A stretch of DNA of 64,000 nucleotides from NCBI GenBank assembly GCA_963970005.1, contig CAXAMN010022695.1, positions 1,397,442 through 1,461,441 of the forward strand. The letters are read 5' to 3'. The translations under genes and the position numbers were made by a program. Source of the stretch: Durusdinium trenchii. Lineage: Eukaryota > Sar > Dinophyceae > Suessiales > Symbiodiniaceae. Shown here piece by piece: positions 22,668-33,763 of the stretch. The stretch's first letter is position 1. The number at the start of each line of letters is the position of its first letter. The notes under the pieces are model-generated. The model had not been told where the DNA came from. It ran no database searches and saw only the letters and a program-made list of their open reading frames with translations.

Positions 22668-22845
22668 TCAGAAAAAATCCTGCTGTGCCAAAAAAAAGCC
22701 GCAAACATCTGTGGGTGACACGACATGTTTCTTTCCTTTGCAGGGCAGAACATTCTGCAGATTGAGCTGCCAGTCGTCGATAAGACCCTCTTTGATGGAG
22801 ATCACCACCAAGGGATCCGACAACTCTTCACCTCGAAGACCCACC
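22668..22845 (-). CDS. candidate exon, LVVISIKEGLIDDW block
   Basis: The minus strand opens after GGGTCTTCGAG|G and reads EELSDPLVVISIKEGLIDDW, QLNLQNVLPCKG without a stop. The residue mix (beta strand then helix) looks real and third positions are mostly G/C. No GT donor is obvious at the 3' end, so the end is arbitrary. No family is recognised. Confidence 0.4.
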
Positions 22846-23541
22846 GTTCGAGCTCGATCACGCATGGCCGGTTTCTCGGCCGGCTTCGGCTTCGGGAACC
22901 GACGCGGTTGGAAGCGCGTCGTTCAAGGACGTGGTACAGTACCGTTTCATCTCTGATCCGTTCGACTGTTCGGGGATTTTTTTGGGATGTTCAGGATTTG
23001 ATGTCTATACAGGTCTAAGTTGGAAAGTTGGTAGGCATCAACATCGATGCGGCGACTTCTTCTGGCATGATAGTAAACCAGTTAAGATTTAAGAGGTAGG
23101 TTTTTCTTCAGGCTTCTTGGGTCAGGTCTGATGGGAGATGTATGTGTTTGATTTCAGGCTTCTTGGTCAGGTATGATGGAGCAAATCGACTGGCGGACTC
23201 CAAATACATGAGATCGATCCACAAGATTGGTGTCTGCTCCGGCGAATTTCACATCTTGAACACTGAAGTTTGAGCCAAACGAATGCTCAGTTCTGAGGTG
23301 TTGCAGGACTAGCGTAACTCCATATCTGTCTAGCAGGTGGCTAGAGGTGTTTTGCAGGAAATTGGTCTTTGTTCTGGCGTTCTTAAATTGTCCAAATGTC
23401 CCAATTGTCCCATCAATTGTCCCTGAATGTGCATATACATGCATATACCATATATTTTTCTGATGATGTATGAGATGTTCTTTTTACAGCCAAAAGCAAA
23501 CGCCTGTGACTAGTCATGCCTAGATGTATGAGATGCCCAAA

Positions 23542-23720
23542 TCAACAGGAACCCTCCTCACATCCCCACGTTCTCTCGATGTTCCCTCCTTCTGCCACGT
23601 CGATGCCCAGCTTTCGGCCGCCACTCCTGAGGGTAGCTCGCAGCTCGGAGACACAGCCGCCACATATCGCACCTCCCAGCCGTATCGCACCTCCCAGTTC
23701 GGGGTGAACCCCGGAAACTC
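23542..23720 (-). CDS. candidate exon, Gly-rich
   Basis: An AG|G acceptor (CAGTTTCTAG|G) starts a minus-strand block. It reads VSGVHPELGGAIRLGGAI, CGGCVSELRATLRSGG and RKLGIDVAEGGNIERTW. A direct duplication of 18 bp (TATCGCACCTCCCAG twice on plus, about 23661-23697) gives the doubled GGAI. No family is recognised. Confidence 0.4.
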
Positions 23721-24781
23721 CTAGAAACTGCATGGTGTTTTGTAGGCTGACCATCCTTTCAAAGCGGTGCTGGCCGTTTCTCTCATTTCGATGTTTACTC
23801 ACAGCAGCCGACATGACTTGTCGCTTCTATGCACCGCCCAGCTCCCAACCGCCCAAGCTCCCAAGCTCCGCGGGTGGTGCACTAGCCGAATGTTATCATC
23901 TATTCCCCCGGCTTTTGCAAGTGAACTGCTATATAAATGGGTGGTAATGGAACCACCCCAACCAACGGGTTGTGGTGGACTTTCCTTCTGGTGGCGTCTT
24001 GTGTGGGGTGTCTCTCGATCATATCATGGATCTTCCTTCCCGATGCAACAAAGATATGCCTTTTTCATCAGCACGTCCAACCCAAATGCGTCCATTCGAC
24101 AGCTGGAAGATCCAGGAATCCACACAATGATGAAGACGGAGCATTGGACGTCCCAAACGTCTTGACCCCCCCGGCCATAACCGACTTCGACCGGTCTCGC
24201 CCCCGCTTTCGTTTTCGACCGGTCAGCCTGGAAGTGAGATTGGGGAACCTCATGGAACCTCCTCCCCCCATTTGGAAGGTGAAAACGTGATCCATTGAGG
24301 TCGTCAATGAGTCGTGCTTTTCCGGGTTCCTGTCGTGTCAAGGTCCGTCCAACGACTCCGCGCATGGTCCGCATGCTGAAAGCAAACTACGACTTCGTGT
24401 CGTCCTGAGTCTCAGTTTCACAACTCTGGCAGCTCGACTCCGATCTATAGAAGGATCTCGTTAGACTACACATGCTCATCTTACAAACATGACCAGCTTT
24501 CGACGATCGGCGCTCCGAAAACCGCCCAAGCTTCCGATCGACCGTGACCACATACTCCCGGCTCGGCTCGTTCTCATTGGGCGCGTCGACCATGGAGACC
24601 GCACGGCGAAGGCTGGGGGGGGGAGAGAGTGGTGGGTGTCATGGTGTTGCACATGGATGCATACAATGAATCTCAGCACTCTTAATTCATTGATTGTGCT
24701 TTTAGTTATGTATAATAGTATGCGTTCTAAATCTTGGAGAAGCTTATTGAATAGATTGCATTAGTTGAGTGGAAGAGACAC
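23721..24781. other. no convincing gene
   Basis: Several overlapping frames of 66-132 codons on both strands, none with splice support. A run of G (24617-24625) and short AT-rich pieces are present. Confidence 0.4.
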
Positions 24782-25021
24782 CTATATAGGCCATCCTAAG
24801 TCAAAACCTTGGCATGACATATTGGGACAACTTTTGAACTTTAGATTTATTATTGTCTGAAATATTGCTGTCTTTGCCAAGAAACCAACTTGCGACAAAT
24901 CATGATACATTTCCCAAGATGCTACTCGTTCCATGTCTTTATTGCTTTTGAAGACTAACTCGTGGTTTGTTCGTCGGTTGGATGCTTGATATAGCGTTTC
25001 AGCCGCGTTGCTTTCAGGATC
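24782..25021 (-). CDS. candidate exon after strong AG|G acceptor
   Basis: TTGCTGGCTGCAG|G on the minus strand starts a block reading DPESNAAETLYQASNRR, TNHELVFKSNKDMERVAS and WEMYHDLSQ. A possible donor (CAA|GTTGGT) follows; otherwise the frame stays open to 24782. Polar helical composition. No family is recognised. Confidence 0.45.
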   Translation of the reverse strand, partial: DPESNAAETLYQASNRRTNHELVFKSNKDMERVASWEMYHDLSQVGFLAKTAIFQTIINLKFKSCPNMSCQGFDLGWPI

Positions 25022-25187
25022 CTGCAGCCAGCAACGATGGGATGGAAGGACTGGCGCAACAAAAAAGAAACCATGGCTGGTAATGTAGACTCGCATTTAC
25101 CCCCCCCGCCATTTGGATGGCAAGACATCTTCATATTTGAGGGGTTACCAATCAGGATGTTACATTACTGCTGTGATGGGCTTCCTT

Positions 25188-25699
25188 TCAACCTTGCTTG
25201 AAAATTTCAACATCCCCTGCAAAGTTTGAGTTTTGACCTCGCAAAGTTTGATGAGGCATCCTGCGCAAGTGGCTTTCTCCTTCTATAGGGTTCACTCTGG
25301 GTGGCTTCTTCAATCGCCACAGAGGGATGTTCGGACAGTGGATGATAGCACAAGGCTGCCCTTCCGGTGCCTTCCGGATCCTTCGGGAATCGGGCAACTC
25401 CCTCCAACCCGCACGGGAGTACTCCGACCAGGTGGAGGCAAGCCTCCACCAGGGCCGGAGCCGCCGTTTTTTCATACTTCGACCTATGCCGGAAGCCTGC
25501 GTACCAGCGCCCATATCGCTCGACGGTCGCCCGAAGCACGGAGCGGTGTCTTGGTGTCGGTTTCACGGCGGTGCCTCGGTACCCGAGCGATACAAAGCTT
25601 CACCGGGATGAGCTGACGCCAGCGGCGGAACTCCGTCGCCACCTGCGGCCGAGTTCATCAGCACCGGTCGTGGTGAAAAGGGACATCTCAATGGAGTAA
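25188..25699. other. GC-rich island, coding strand unclear
   Basis: Frames of 94-127 codons are open on both strands over 25188-25699. The minus frame 25566-25207 (LVGVLPCGLEGVARFPKD) and the plus frame ending ELRRHLRPSSSAPVVVKRD are both protein-like. One of them probably reflects an exon, but splice signals do not decide which. Confidence 0.3.
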
Positions 25700-27100
25700 T
25701 CCTCGTTGCTACCAAGAAGAGACGTTAAGCACGCTTCTTTTGAGTCAAACATGTCGTATTACAAAATGGGTGCACCAGGTCAGGTGTCTTTCCAGTCAAT
25801 AAGTCAAAGAAAGTAAAACATAAAAAATAAGATACACATCAAATGGGTCTCAAAATCCATACATATCCGCAATCTTCAAACAAACGACCGCGAAGGACAT
25901 GCAATCATGAAACAAACGACCGCGGTGTACAAATAGGGGAAACATGAAAAACAAACAAGCGCACATCAAGGCAGAACATGTTCTTTTTGCAGCTGTCGCT
26001 GTTGATTTCATCCATGCTTTTTTAGAGCTTAACATATAAATCAAGAAGCATGAAACACATCAAGAACAAACCAGCCGCTATATATATATATATTGTAGCC
26101 ATTTCGGTTCTTTTCAAACAGTCTGCCACTTTGGATTTCAGATCTTAACGATGGAGATGAGTCATGTTTGACGACATGTTCCAAAATTGTTTCTGGCCAG
26201 GAATTCGATTTTGGCACTGTCACTGTCGCGTCGGTGGACTACGCTGAAGGCAAGATAAAACAAGAAACAACTAGGATTCATCAATCAAAGCATGTGCCTC
26301 ATCTTATTTGATCTTAATTATTGATTGTATGCGGCCTTTGGTAGATCCCTCCCAATGACAATATCTGTTTGTTGTCGAATAGAGATCAGTTGCAAACAAG
26401 CGGACATACAATAAAAAACAATATGATGCGACAAACATGTCCAACAACATCACAAAAGCATAGTCATTATATACGATAAATCGCATATCAACATATCAAA
26501 TATGTGTTGGATTTTCAGGCACCCTTGTTGTTGCACCGCTTTTGTCGCATTGAACCTCACCATCGCGCGCATCCATGAACACCAATTTAGAGGACGCGCA
26601 CGGAAGAAAGGTGTGACTTCGTGCAATTTGTGGCTGCTTCGTTGATCTTTATATATATATATATATGCAGATATACATATATACCTTTTTTTGGGAGGGT
26701 CTGAAGCTTTAGGTAGGGCCAGGGTTCCTGATTGTCAAAGCGAATCAAATGAACAAAAATGATGCTCTTAATCCAAAGGCAACATGTGAAAACATGGAGC
26801 TTCTTATCTTCATGTGCGCTTGTTTTGTTTTTACTTTCTACTATTTGTTCATGATTGCTTCATAGTCTGCATTCTTCATCATTCATTTCCCTGCCCACTT
26901 TACATCCTTGCTTGGAATTTATATACAAATGCTCATCAATCGAGAATCTGCCAAGCTTGGACTTCCTTTTCCTTCAAATTGCTGATCAAAGCCTCAGCTA
27001 GATGGGACAATACGGTATACGTCCCATGTCCCATGTCTGGCTCTGCAGCGGTAAGCCCACGGACATGTCGGTTTTCACGGCCATGGCGGGCCATGTTTAG
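25700..27100. other. AT-rich stretch with (TA)n runs
   Basis: (TA)n at 26084-26094 and 26648-26664. A direct repeat AAACAAACGACCGCG occurs twice at about 25877-25924. No coding block is supported. Confidence 0.5.
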
Positions 27101-27103
27101 CAG

Positions 27104-27258
27104 ATTCGGGACGCTCCCACGCACGTTTACGCCTTGAGCATATTTTCCACAAGGCCACCCTCACACCTGCGTCGTGCGCAACGCATGGTTCCAAAGGGCG
27201 CCCTTCCTTTAAAGGAGAATTGGCCCGGACACGGGTAGACCGACGGCTGGTGACAAAG
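27104..27258 (+). CDS. candidate exon, basic
   Basis: The plus strand opens after GTTTAGCAG and reads DSGRSHARLRLEHIFHKA, TLTPASCATHGSKGRPSF and KGELARTRVDRRLVTK, ending at AAG|GTATAT. The residue mix is protein-like and basic. Further plus-strand candidates lie at 27955 and 28474, suggesting one plus-strand gene here. No family is recognised. Confidence 0.4.
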
Positions 27259-27498
27259 GTATATACAGAAGTGGATTTGAAAAGCAACGTGTTTACAGAA
27301 CATACACGTACCAGAAATGAGTAGAACACTGATAAAATGGAAGTGGACACCCAAAACAACACGACGTGAGAAAGAATTCCAACAAGTTAACACATGAGTA
27401 GTGAGCAGCAAATGCTCAAACTCATTGTTCTAACATTGTTCTAACCTGCAAGGTGAGATGCATGGACTTCTTGATATGGTACGTGATGTAAATATACA

Positions 27499-28335
27499 TT
27501 GCTGGTGAAGAACATGATGCAGCTTTTCTTCGCTCACAGAATGTGGTTTCAAAGGCCCAATGCACTGTGCGCGAAGGCCCAAGGGGCGCTTTCCACACTT
27601 CCCCGTAAGCCACATCTTGGCAGCCTCTTCTTTCAATTTCATATAGATACCTCTATTTTGGACCACCAACCACCTAAAATAGGGTCGTTTCCTATCAAAA
27701 CAAAGGTCCAAATGGGTTCTAGGTATATATATATATGCCTTCCGCCAGTCTTCGGGGATCCAACGCGTACCCGCGCCATGGTGTTTTGTGCGATCGCAGG
27801 GCTTCAAGATTTAGACAAGTTTCGCCATCTTGGATCTCAGGTCCTCTCCAATGTGTTTCACCAATGTCACAACAACTCTACACCATTTCAGTCCACCTTC
27901 TCCTTCCTTTTGCAGTCGTCACCCTCCCTCCATATCCGTCCAGTCACGCCGCAGGTCCACGCGGTGACGGGTCTTCCTTGCGCCGAGGCGCCACCAGCGA
28001 AAGCCCGGAGGAGGCACCTCCGGTGGAGGGCCTCCCGAGCAGCCGCGTGGGGGGCCAGGGGTGCGACTGGTGGGTTTAAACATGGGCTGTTGACCACCTG
28101 TCCTGGTGTTTCATCCAATGATTTACTTCTGCAATTGATGTTTGGAATTCCAAGACTTCGCCCCAAATTCCTTTGCAGCATTCCGTCATCGTCCATTCGA
28201 CATCGCCAACGATCAAAGACAAACCACCAAATCAACGGCCCGTGGCAAGCCACGATTCGACTTCATGCACCGAAACCACACCAATATACATACAGTAGGG
28301 AAACAAGATACCAAGAAAACATAGTACATGCATAA
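27499..28335 (+). other. longest ORF of the window (278 codons), doubtful
   Basis: It is open from ATG at 27499 to TAG at 28333-28335. The first part contains a (TA)n tract (27725-27738, read as YIYI), and composition changes abruptly along its length. It crosses the better exon candidate at 27955-28060 in a different frame. It is most likely a chance run, though its length is unusual for this sequence. Confidence 0.15.
27955..28060 (+). CDS. candidate internal exon, Ser/Glu/Gly-rich
   Basis: The acceptor CACGCCGCAG|G follows a 60-bp pyrimidine-rich run, and the donor GGG|GTGCGA ends it. The frame reads PRGDGSSLRRGATSESPEEA, PPVEGLPSSRVGGQG. It is strongly GC-rich against AT-rich flanks. It is a likely disordered linker. 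Reading frame is chosen by composition only. Confidence 0.4.
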
Positions 28336-28473
28336 AACAACACAATGTGTTTGAGGAAATGAGATGTTAGTATATGTTAGTATATGTTGGTGTTTTGCTT
28401 CTCTAGGTATGTGATGGTATATGAAATTATATGTAAATCATTCTGATTCTTTCATGTTATTCCATGATACCAG

Positions 28474-28569
28474 AAAGGTGGCAGACCCGTAGAAGGACAG
28501 CTGACAGCTGACAAACAGCTTGCGGACTACGGCACAAGCGATGCTTGTAATCTGGGTGGTCGAACGGAG
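28474..28569 (+). CDS. candidate 96-bp exon, weakly ubiquitin-like
   Basis: TTCCATGATACCAG|A and GAG|GTGAGT bracket exactly 32 codons: KGGRPVEGQLTADKQLAD, YGTSDACNLGGRTE. The pattern G-x4-D-x-x-L-A-D-Y-G-x-x-D-x-x-x-L is like the second half of a ubiquitin-fold domain (G-K-x-L-x-D-x-x-T-L-x-D-Y-N-I). That resemblance is weak and rests on one short exon. The splice sites themselves are good. Confidence 0.5.
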
Positions 28570-28979
28570 GTGAGTACGTACTTCCAGAGAATGGTCTTCT
28601 CTGCGGCCTTGCAGGACATCCAATTCGGATAGTCATGGACCCTCAATGACCCTCAGAACCTTTTAGACCATGTGGGGCGTTGAAATAGGTTAAGGGTCCT
28701 AGCTCAAAACAAACACGCGCCTGGCTCTTCGGCCTCCTGCACCGGCTCGGGCTCCTGGGAGACATGAAGGCCAAAACGAAGAATCCATGTCTTGGTGAAA
28801 TCGGTTCTGAAGGATCAAGAGTCCCAAAAGGCAAAGGATCAGCGAAGTTGTAGATCTTAGTGGATGTATTCGATGTGTGGAGTGGGTACTTCAATCTACA
28901 GAAAAAAAAGGTGCTCACTTCATTGAGCTACAGTGCTTCAATGGCAAACTTGATGAATGCCTTTGAGGCACCATATGAC

Positions 28980-29136
28980 CTTGCTTGATTCCGTCTCTGA
29001 AAACATCCGCCTAAAATAAACGTACTCTCTCCAACTGGGATGGAACCCGGGCGGGTTGAGGATCGCCAAATGGTGAATGTATTCCCCCTCAAGTCGACTC
29101 ACCAAAGGAAGAGCCAAGTCACAGATCTTAACGAAC
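28980..29136 (-). CDS. candidate internal exon
   Basis: The minus-strand acceptor GGTACGCCAG|G and donor CAAG|GTCATA bracket 157 bp. It reads FVKICDLALPLVSRLEGE, YIHHLAILNPPGFHPSWRE and YVYFRRMFSETESSK. FVKICD followed by LALPL recalls the strand before a kinase DFG loop (VKICDFGLA), but F and G are replaced and no other kinase motif is seen, so a kinase is not claimed. An internal GTGAGT could make the exon shorter. Confidence 0.5.
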
Positions 29137-29247
29137 CTGGCGTACCGCCAAACACATGACATGAAATGAAGCACTCCAGTACACAGTTCGGGTGCTTGAT
29201 TGGTGTGTTCCATCATGTTCCATCTAGTCATCTCATAGGGTTTTTTC

Positions 29248-29592
29248 ATGGCTGAGGGGTACATGAAGAACCCCTCAGCTGACGAAAAAGACCACGCTTT
29301 CCGCTCGGCTTGCTGTGAGGAGGCGGCACTGTTGGGCCGTTCCTTCTTCTTCCCCTCGCGGGCGATGCTTCGCAAGGCGGGTGGGTTCCGCAGAAATCGG
29401 CGGATTCCGCATAAGGGCAGCGAAAAGAATCCACACGGAAAGCGCGGAGGATTGCAACTGAAACTGCTGGATTTAAATGCAGAAACCGGATTTTCTTCTT
29501 CTCAGAGCCTTTTGGGAGAAGAAGGTATATCTATATCCCTTGTCGGTAAAAATCCAGTGTTTGCAATCATTTCAATATATTTCAACCTTTAA
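29248..29592 (+). other. open GC-rich block, strand unclear
   Basis: The plus frame (114 codons) contains EEAALLGRSFFFPSRAML and LQLKLLDLNAETGFSSSQ. The minus strand over the same bases reads IAREGKKKERPNSAASSQQ. Neighbouring exons are on the minus strand, which slightly favours minus. No splice evidence. Confidence 0.25.
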
Positions 29593-29599
29593 CGCCTTT

Positions 29600-30140
29600 A
29601 AATTGAAAAATGTTAAAAAAAGAAGACATACAGGAAGAACATTGTAAAAATACACACACACACACATCGCAGCTTTTGCCAACAACACTTGAACAGTGTT
29701 CATTTTGCTAAATGCTTTTGGACCAACTTGACCTTCACCGGTTTTTCAAGCCTTCGTGACGCAAATAATGGCCTCTGTGTGCCTAAACATATATATATAT
29801 ATGGTGTGGCGCCTTCGCGAGAGCATAGAATCGCCTAAACACGGCTAAACAATGCGCCTGCAGGCCAATCCTGCATATAAACCTGGCCCACATCCTCAGG
29901 TAGGGACACACCTGGGTGGCACCGCGGCACCCACCCCAACCACCTTCTCCGCCAGGAGCCCATCAGGGATATAGATATGGCAATGAAAAAAAAACGAAAC
30001 ACTACGATTCCTGGCCCACTCTGTCCAAATCCCGAACAACCATTAGATTGCAAGGTCAACATAGGTCAACCATGTTTTAAATGGTTGAACGGAGGGCGCA
30101 TGGGATCGAATGAATGGGTATCTAAATCAAAAATACCCAC
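29600..30140. other. no gene; simple repeats
   Basis: (CA)n at 29652-29666 and (TA)n at 29790-29801. A 139-codon plus frame begins at 29977, but its right half coincides with the better minus-strand exon at 30141-30242. Confidence 0.4.
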
Positions 30141-30242
30141 CTCCGGAGGCATCAGTGAGGTCGCGCGGGAAGGGTTCTCCTGGCAACCGGCACTCGATGC
30201 ACGGGTGGCGTTTCAACACGGTGCGGTAGGCGGGTTCCGATC
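30141..30242 (-). CDS. well-bounded candidate exon, HPCIECRLPG
   Basis: The acceptor GTTTTCTTCTGCAG|G and donor CCGGAG|GTGGGT on the minus strand bracket 102 bp. The frame reads SEPAYRTVLKRHPCIECR, LPGEPFPRDLTDASG. About three quarters of third positions are G/C, much higher than the flanks. The CxxC with preceding His could be part of a metal site. It is among the best-supported exons here. No family is assigned. Confidence 0.6.
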
Positions 30243-30482
30243 CTGCAGAAGAAAACGGATGGATCCAAAAAGCCAAATCACTCAATTCGTATCCCAGCCA
30301 GTGGAGTCAGTGGAGATCCTTCGTTTTGGTACTCGCGGTACACTTGTGGCATGCTCTTTTGACATCACGCAATGCAAGTTCACATGGCCACTCTGATCCA
30401 TCCAGAAGCCTCTTCTAAGGACATTATCAAGTTCATGGGAGTGGACGAACTTAACTCTAATCCTCTACGGTCAGTTATTCAG

Positions 30483-30606
30483 GATCTGTGTTAGAACAGC
30501 CTGCATACAGTCGTTTCAAAGTAGATGGCACAACCCTCAAGATGTCCTTTAGATCATGGGGGGTCTGTATACCTATGAGGAATTTGCCATCTATTTTGAC
30601 ACCACT
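30483..30606 (+). CDS. candidate exon, AG|G to GTAAGT
   Basis: The acceptor TCAGTTATTCAG|G and donor CACT|GTAAGT on the plus strand bracket 124 bp. It reads SVLEQPAYSRFKVDGTTL, KMSFRSWGVCIPMRNLPS, ILTPL with no stop. Both splice signals are good, but it stands alone on this strand among minus-strand exons. No family is recognised. Confidence 0.4.
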
Positions 30607-30619
30607 GTAAGTCTGGCCT

Positions 30620-31390
30620 ACGAGGAGGGTCCATGGCCTACGAAGCCAAGCGATTCGCCATTCTACTTTGACCTGTCATGACAGCTTTACACCAGCAGCT
30701 CCGCTGGGTCCTAGGCTGCATGCCAATTCATGGAAAAAGATTGTCATGCTTGCAGGAATATGTCACTAGTCAGGGATATACCTGGTAATTGAATAATAGT
30801 AGAGGCATAACACGCCGTTGTGTACATGCAACTCATTTCATAATCAGAAGCCACATGTACAGGTCTTACAAAGCTCAGCTTATCTCACCATAATCAAACG
30901 TTGGGACGGACTAATTTTCAGTGTAATTTTTTGGGGGGCATTCTCGCAACTGGGCACTATCATTGCAGCTTAAACAAGCCATTTAATTTTGTGCTGGCAA
31001 CCTTTGGAATTTTAGCCCGGCTCGGACTCCGGTGTAATTCTAACCCCAATTCACACCGTCCTTGCCCTACTCTTCACATCCTCTCTTCACATCAATGATC
31101 TCTTGGCGCAATGCACTTCCAACAAACTCCCAACTTTGCATTTCTAGATTATCATGGCTCCCGATTCTTAAGACAGACCTATCAACAAACATACATTACA
31201 CGTCCCCATTGAGACAGAACAATCCAAATCACTTGTCAAATGGTCAAACGTTCTGCATTCTCACTAGACTTGAAACATGACCAGTCATGATGGCCAAGTC
31301 CTGGTGTCTGAACTAAAACTCCCGTTGAACCCGATTGACCCAAAAACACCCCCCCACAACTCCATCCAAGCATCTCTTATCCACGTAACC
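30620..31390. other. no gene seen
   Basis: Short plus frames only. AT-rich intron-like sequence. Confidence 0.5.
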
Positions 31391-31394
31391 CGAC

Positions 31395-31505
31395 CCAGGA
31401 CCTCGCCCGTCGCTGGTCGCACGAGGTCTGTCGCCCATCAGGTGGCATCTTCCACACCTCTGTCTTCGGCTCTGGAGTGGTGCTTTGCTTCGTCCCCTCT
31501 CTCTC
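31395..31505 (-). CDS. candidate internal exon
   Basis: GTCTGCATCGCAG|G and TCCTGG|GTCGGG on the minus strand bracket 111 bp. One frame reads REGTKQSTTPEPKTEVWK, MPPDGRQTSCDQRRARSW. A second open frame (GERGDEAKHHSRAEDRG) ends early in TGA. The first is preferred. No family is recognised. Confidence 0.4.
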
Positions 31506-31772
31506 CTGCGATGCAGACTGGTGCATCCCGAAAAGGAGCCAATTTTGAGGGCACAAAAATAGCGCATGGCTTCAACCCAAAAACACCCCGATGCAAAAAA
31601 AGGAGCATGTCATCCTGGATGGGATGCGTCGACCACATCCTAAAGATAATTAAATAAGTGCTATTTGTTGAACATTATGATCGAACACGTATATATGCCT
31701 GCCCAAGAAAGCAACAAAAAGCACATATATCCACAAAACATGCTTTTTGGTGGCTTTGATGGTGGTGAACAC

Positions 31773-31868
31773 TAAAACCGCAGCCGATCTGGGGCACATC
31801 TCTGGGCACATCTCCTTGGGCTTTGCTTCTTCTTCCTCCACTGGAGCCGGTGGCACTTCCCAAGGAAC
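31773..31868 (-). CDS. candidate exon, acidic/proline segment
   Basis: TTGTTCGTTCGGAG|G starts a minus-strand block. It reads VPWEVPPAPVEEEEAKPKEM, then CPEMCPRSAAVL. Its end is a possible GTGTTC donor. The doubled GAGATGTGCCC gives the repeated MCP. It is a likely disordered segment. No family is recognised. Confidence 0.4.
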
Positions 31869-31979
31869 CTCCGAACGAACAAAATATGTACGAACCTCGC
31901 CGGTACAGCAGAGTGTTTCTGCGCTGTGAACATACAGCAGTTCCAAATGATGTTTGTTTTTTTGTGTTTTTCCTTCTTC

Positions 31980-32635
31980 GAGCGCTGTCTAGACATGTGA
32001 TGTTTTGTTCAACACTGGGTAGAGTATGCACATGTGTATAATTGTATGTGTATACAATCTCCTTGAGTATGAAGCCATAGAATGCAATACAATCAATACA
32101 CTGGGAATTTTACCCAGTGTTTTGGGATGCAGTTTTCTTGCAATACTATGACTCATGACAAACCAACCAGCAAATAATATCCATCTCCAATTAGACCGCT
32201 AGTAATAAAGAAGTTGCCAACCTGTTTGTCAGGTTCCCACTTTGTAGAGGCCATGACCTTCGAAGTATACAAAGGCCACCTGTCCCAAATCCTCAGGACA
32301 TGTACAGTATTCGATGGTAGCATGAAGAGAGAAAACAATATCGTATGTCTGTACGTGGCTTTGTGCAGTAGGACCTTGCCCAGCCAAGAAACTATATATA
32401 ATGTCTTCTAGAATATTCAAGAGTTTGCTCGCTCTTCATTGATATTGGATCTGACGTGAACTGCTTAAAACCTCTTCTACATCACAAGTTATCACAAGGT
32501 TGTGTGTGCGTCCTTGATTTACCAGGCTGAGCATCCCGGAGTGGTCTTTCCTCCTTTCTGACTCAGATGCTCAGCAAGCCACAGGCAAATGTGTGTGTGC
32601 GGCCGTGTGGTACCGGTTTTGCTGAGTGATCCTAG
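31980..32635. other. AT-rich, one weak minus-strand block
   Basis: On the minus strand 32420-32229 reads TIEYCTCPEDLGQVAFVY, FEGHGLYKVGT, with AG|G contexts near the start of DLGQ. It could be a short terminal exon. Otherwise nothing is seen. Confidence 0.35.
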
Positions 32636-32757
32636 ACCAGTCCAGGCTTGGTCCTCGCTGCACCGCGGCATACCGCGGCTCGCGCACATAAGGTGCGGTG
32701 CTCGCAGAGAACGGCGCTCGGCACCTCCATGAGATAGCTCGGCTCAAATCCTGGAGG
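32636..32757 (-). CDS. candidate GC-rich exon
   Basis: CCTGGGCCTCCAG|G on the minus strand starts a block with ~70% G/C third positions in two frames. The more natural one reads FEPSYLMEVPSAVLCEHR, TLCARAAVCRGAARTKPG. The donor would be CTG|GTCTAG, which is weak. No family is recognised. Confidence 0.4.
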
Positions 32758-32759
32758 CC

Positions 32760-33760
32760 CAGGGATGGTGGTCGCAAAGCTCGGCTCGAGCGACATCCAA
32801 CCCTGGCCCATGAAGTGGCCTCCAAGTAGCTCAAGTTGTTTTTATGCTTTGGGCCTCTTCCCGGGCGTCTTGAAAGGGGTCTCCCATGGGTCTCCCTATT
32901 CCCATCATACACCATCTGGAGGGGTTAAAGGGCACTTGAAGAGCCCGAAGGAAATGGCACATAATCTGACTGCACGTTTCATTTGCTTCAACATGCTGGC
33001 TGGCTGCGGGACAAAAGCATACATTGAACGAATACTATGAAGGGGACTTGAACAAACTGCATGCCTGCCTGCCAAGTATAATAAGAAGTTTGGATAATAT
33101 TGATTAATTTGGATCCTAGCTCCTCTGAACTGACTTCTGATAAGAAGGAAGAAGTCTTCTTGTTAGCGGTGATTGTTCTCAATATAATTTTGAAAGGAAG
33201 TTATTTTCAAGAATCGTCCCAAAGAGCTGTTTCCTAAACCCAGGCCCTACACACATTTGAGATGGTTTTATATAGATTTGTGCAAGGGACATGCACCATG
33301 GAAGCAATCACATACCCCGACTAATTGTCAATTAACAGTTCCAAATTGATACATATCCCATTTGATCCCATATGTATACTTCGTTGAGCCCTAACCCCCA
33401 ATGCTTGTCAATTCAACATCACGGATCCTGTTTTCTTACAAGGTTGGCTTTGTGACTAATGACATCGTTATCATAGTTGAAAAAAATACAATCTGTCACT
33501 CTGGGATGAGAGCACAACCGAGCAACACAATGAGTGCCTGAATGGTCCTTATATATGACAAAAAAAAATGAAATTTTATTCAGGGACTCCGCAACCACGA
33601 CCGCATCAACCAGTACCCCGAACAAAATCAAAGCATTTCCGTAAGGGAGCCCAAATCTGCAAATTTCAATGAAATTGTGATTCGGATATTGACCTACAAA
33701 TGCTGGTGTCTGGAACAAAAACAACATGTTAATATTTTGAATTTTGACCGGTAAACTTCA
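32760..33760. other. no gene seen
   Basis: AT-rich with short frames only. Confidence 0.5.
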
Positions 33761-33763
33761 ACT

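Noticed and set aside
26094..26114. Sequence like the dinoflagellate spliced leader (TGTAGCCATTTCGGTTC)
   Set aside because: About 15 of 21 positions match the leader as I remember it. In 64 kb read on both strands roughly one such match is expected by chance, and no relic tail or cDNA-like structure follows.
28980..29136. Protein kinase DFG segment (FVKICDLALPL)
   Set aside because: F and G of the motif are replaced and no HRD, APE or glycine-loop motif lies nearby.
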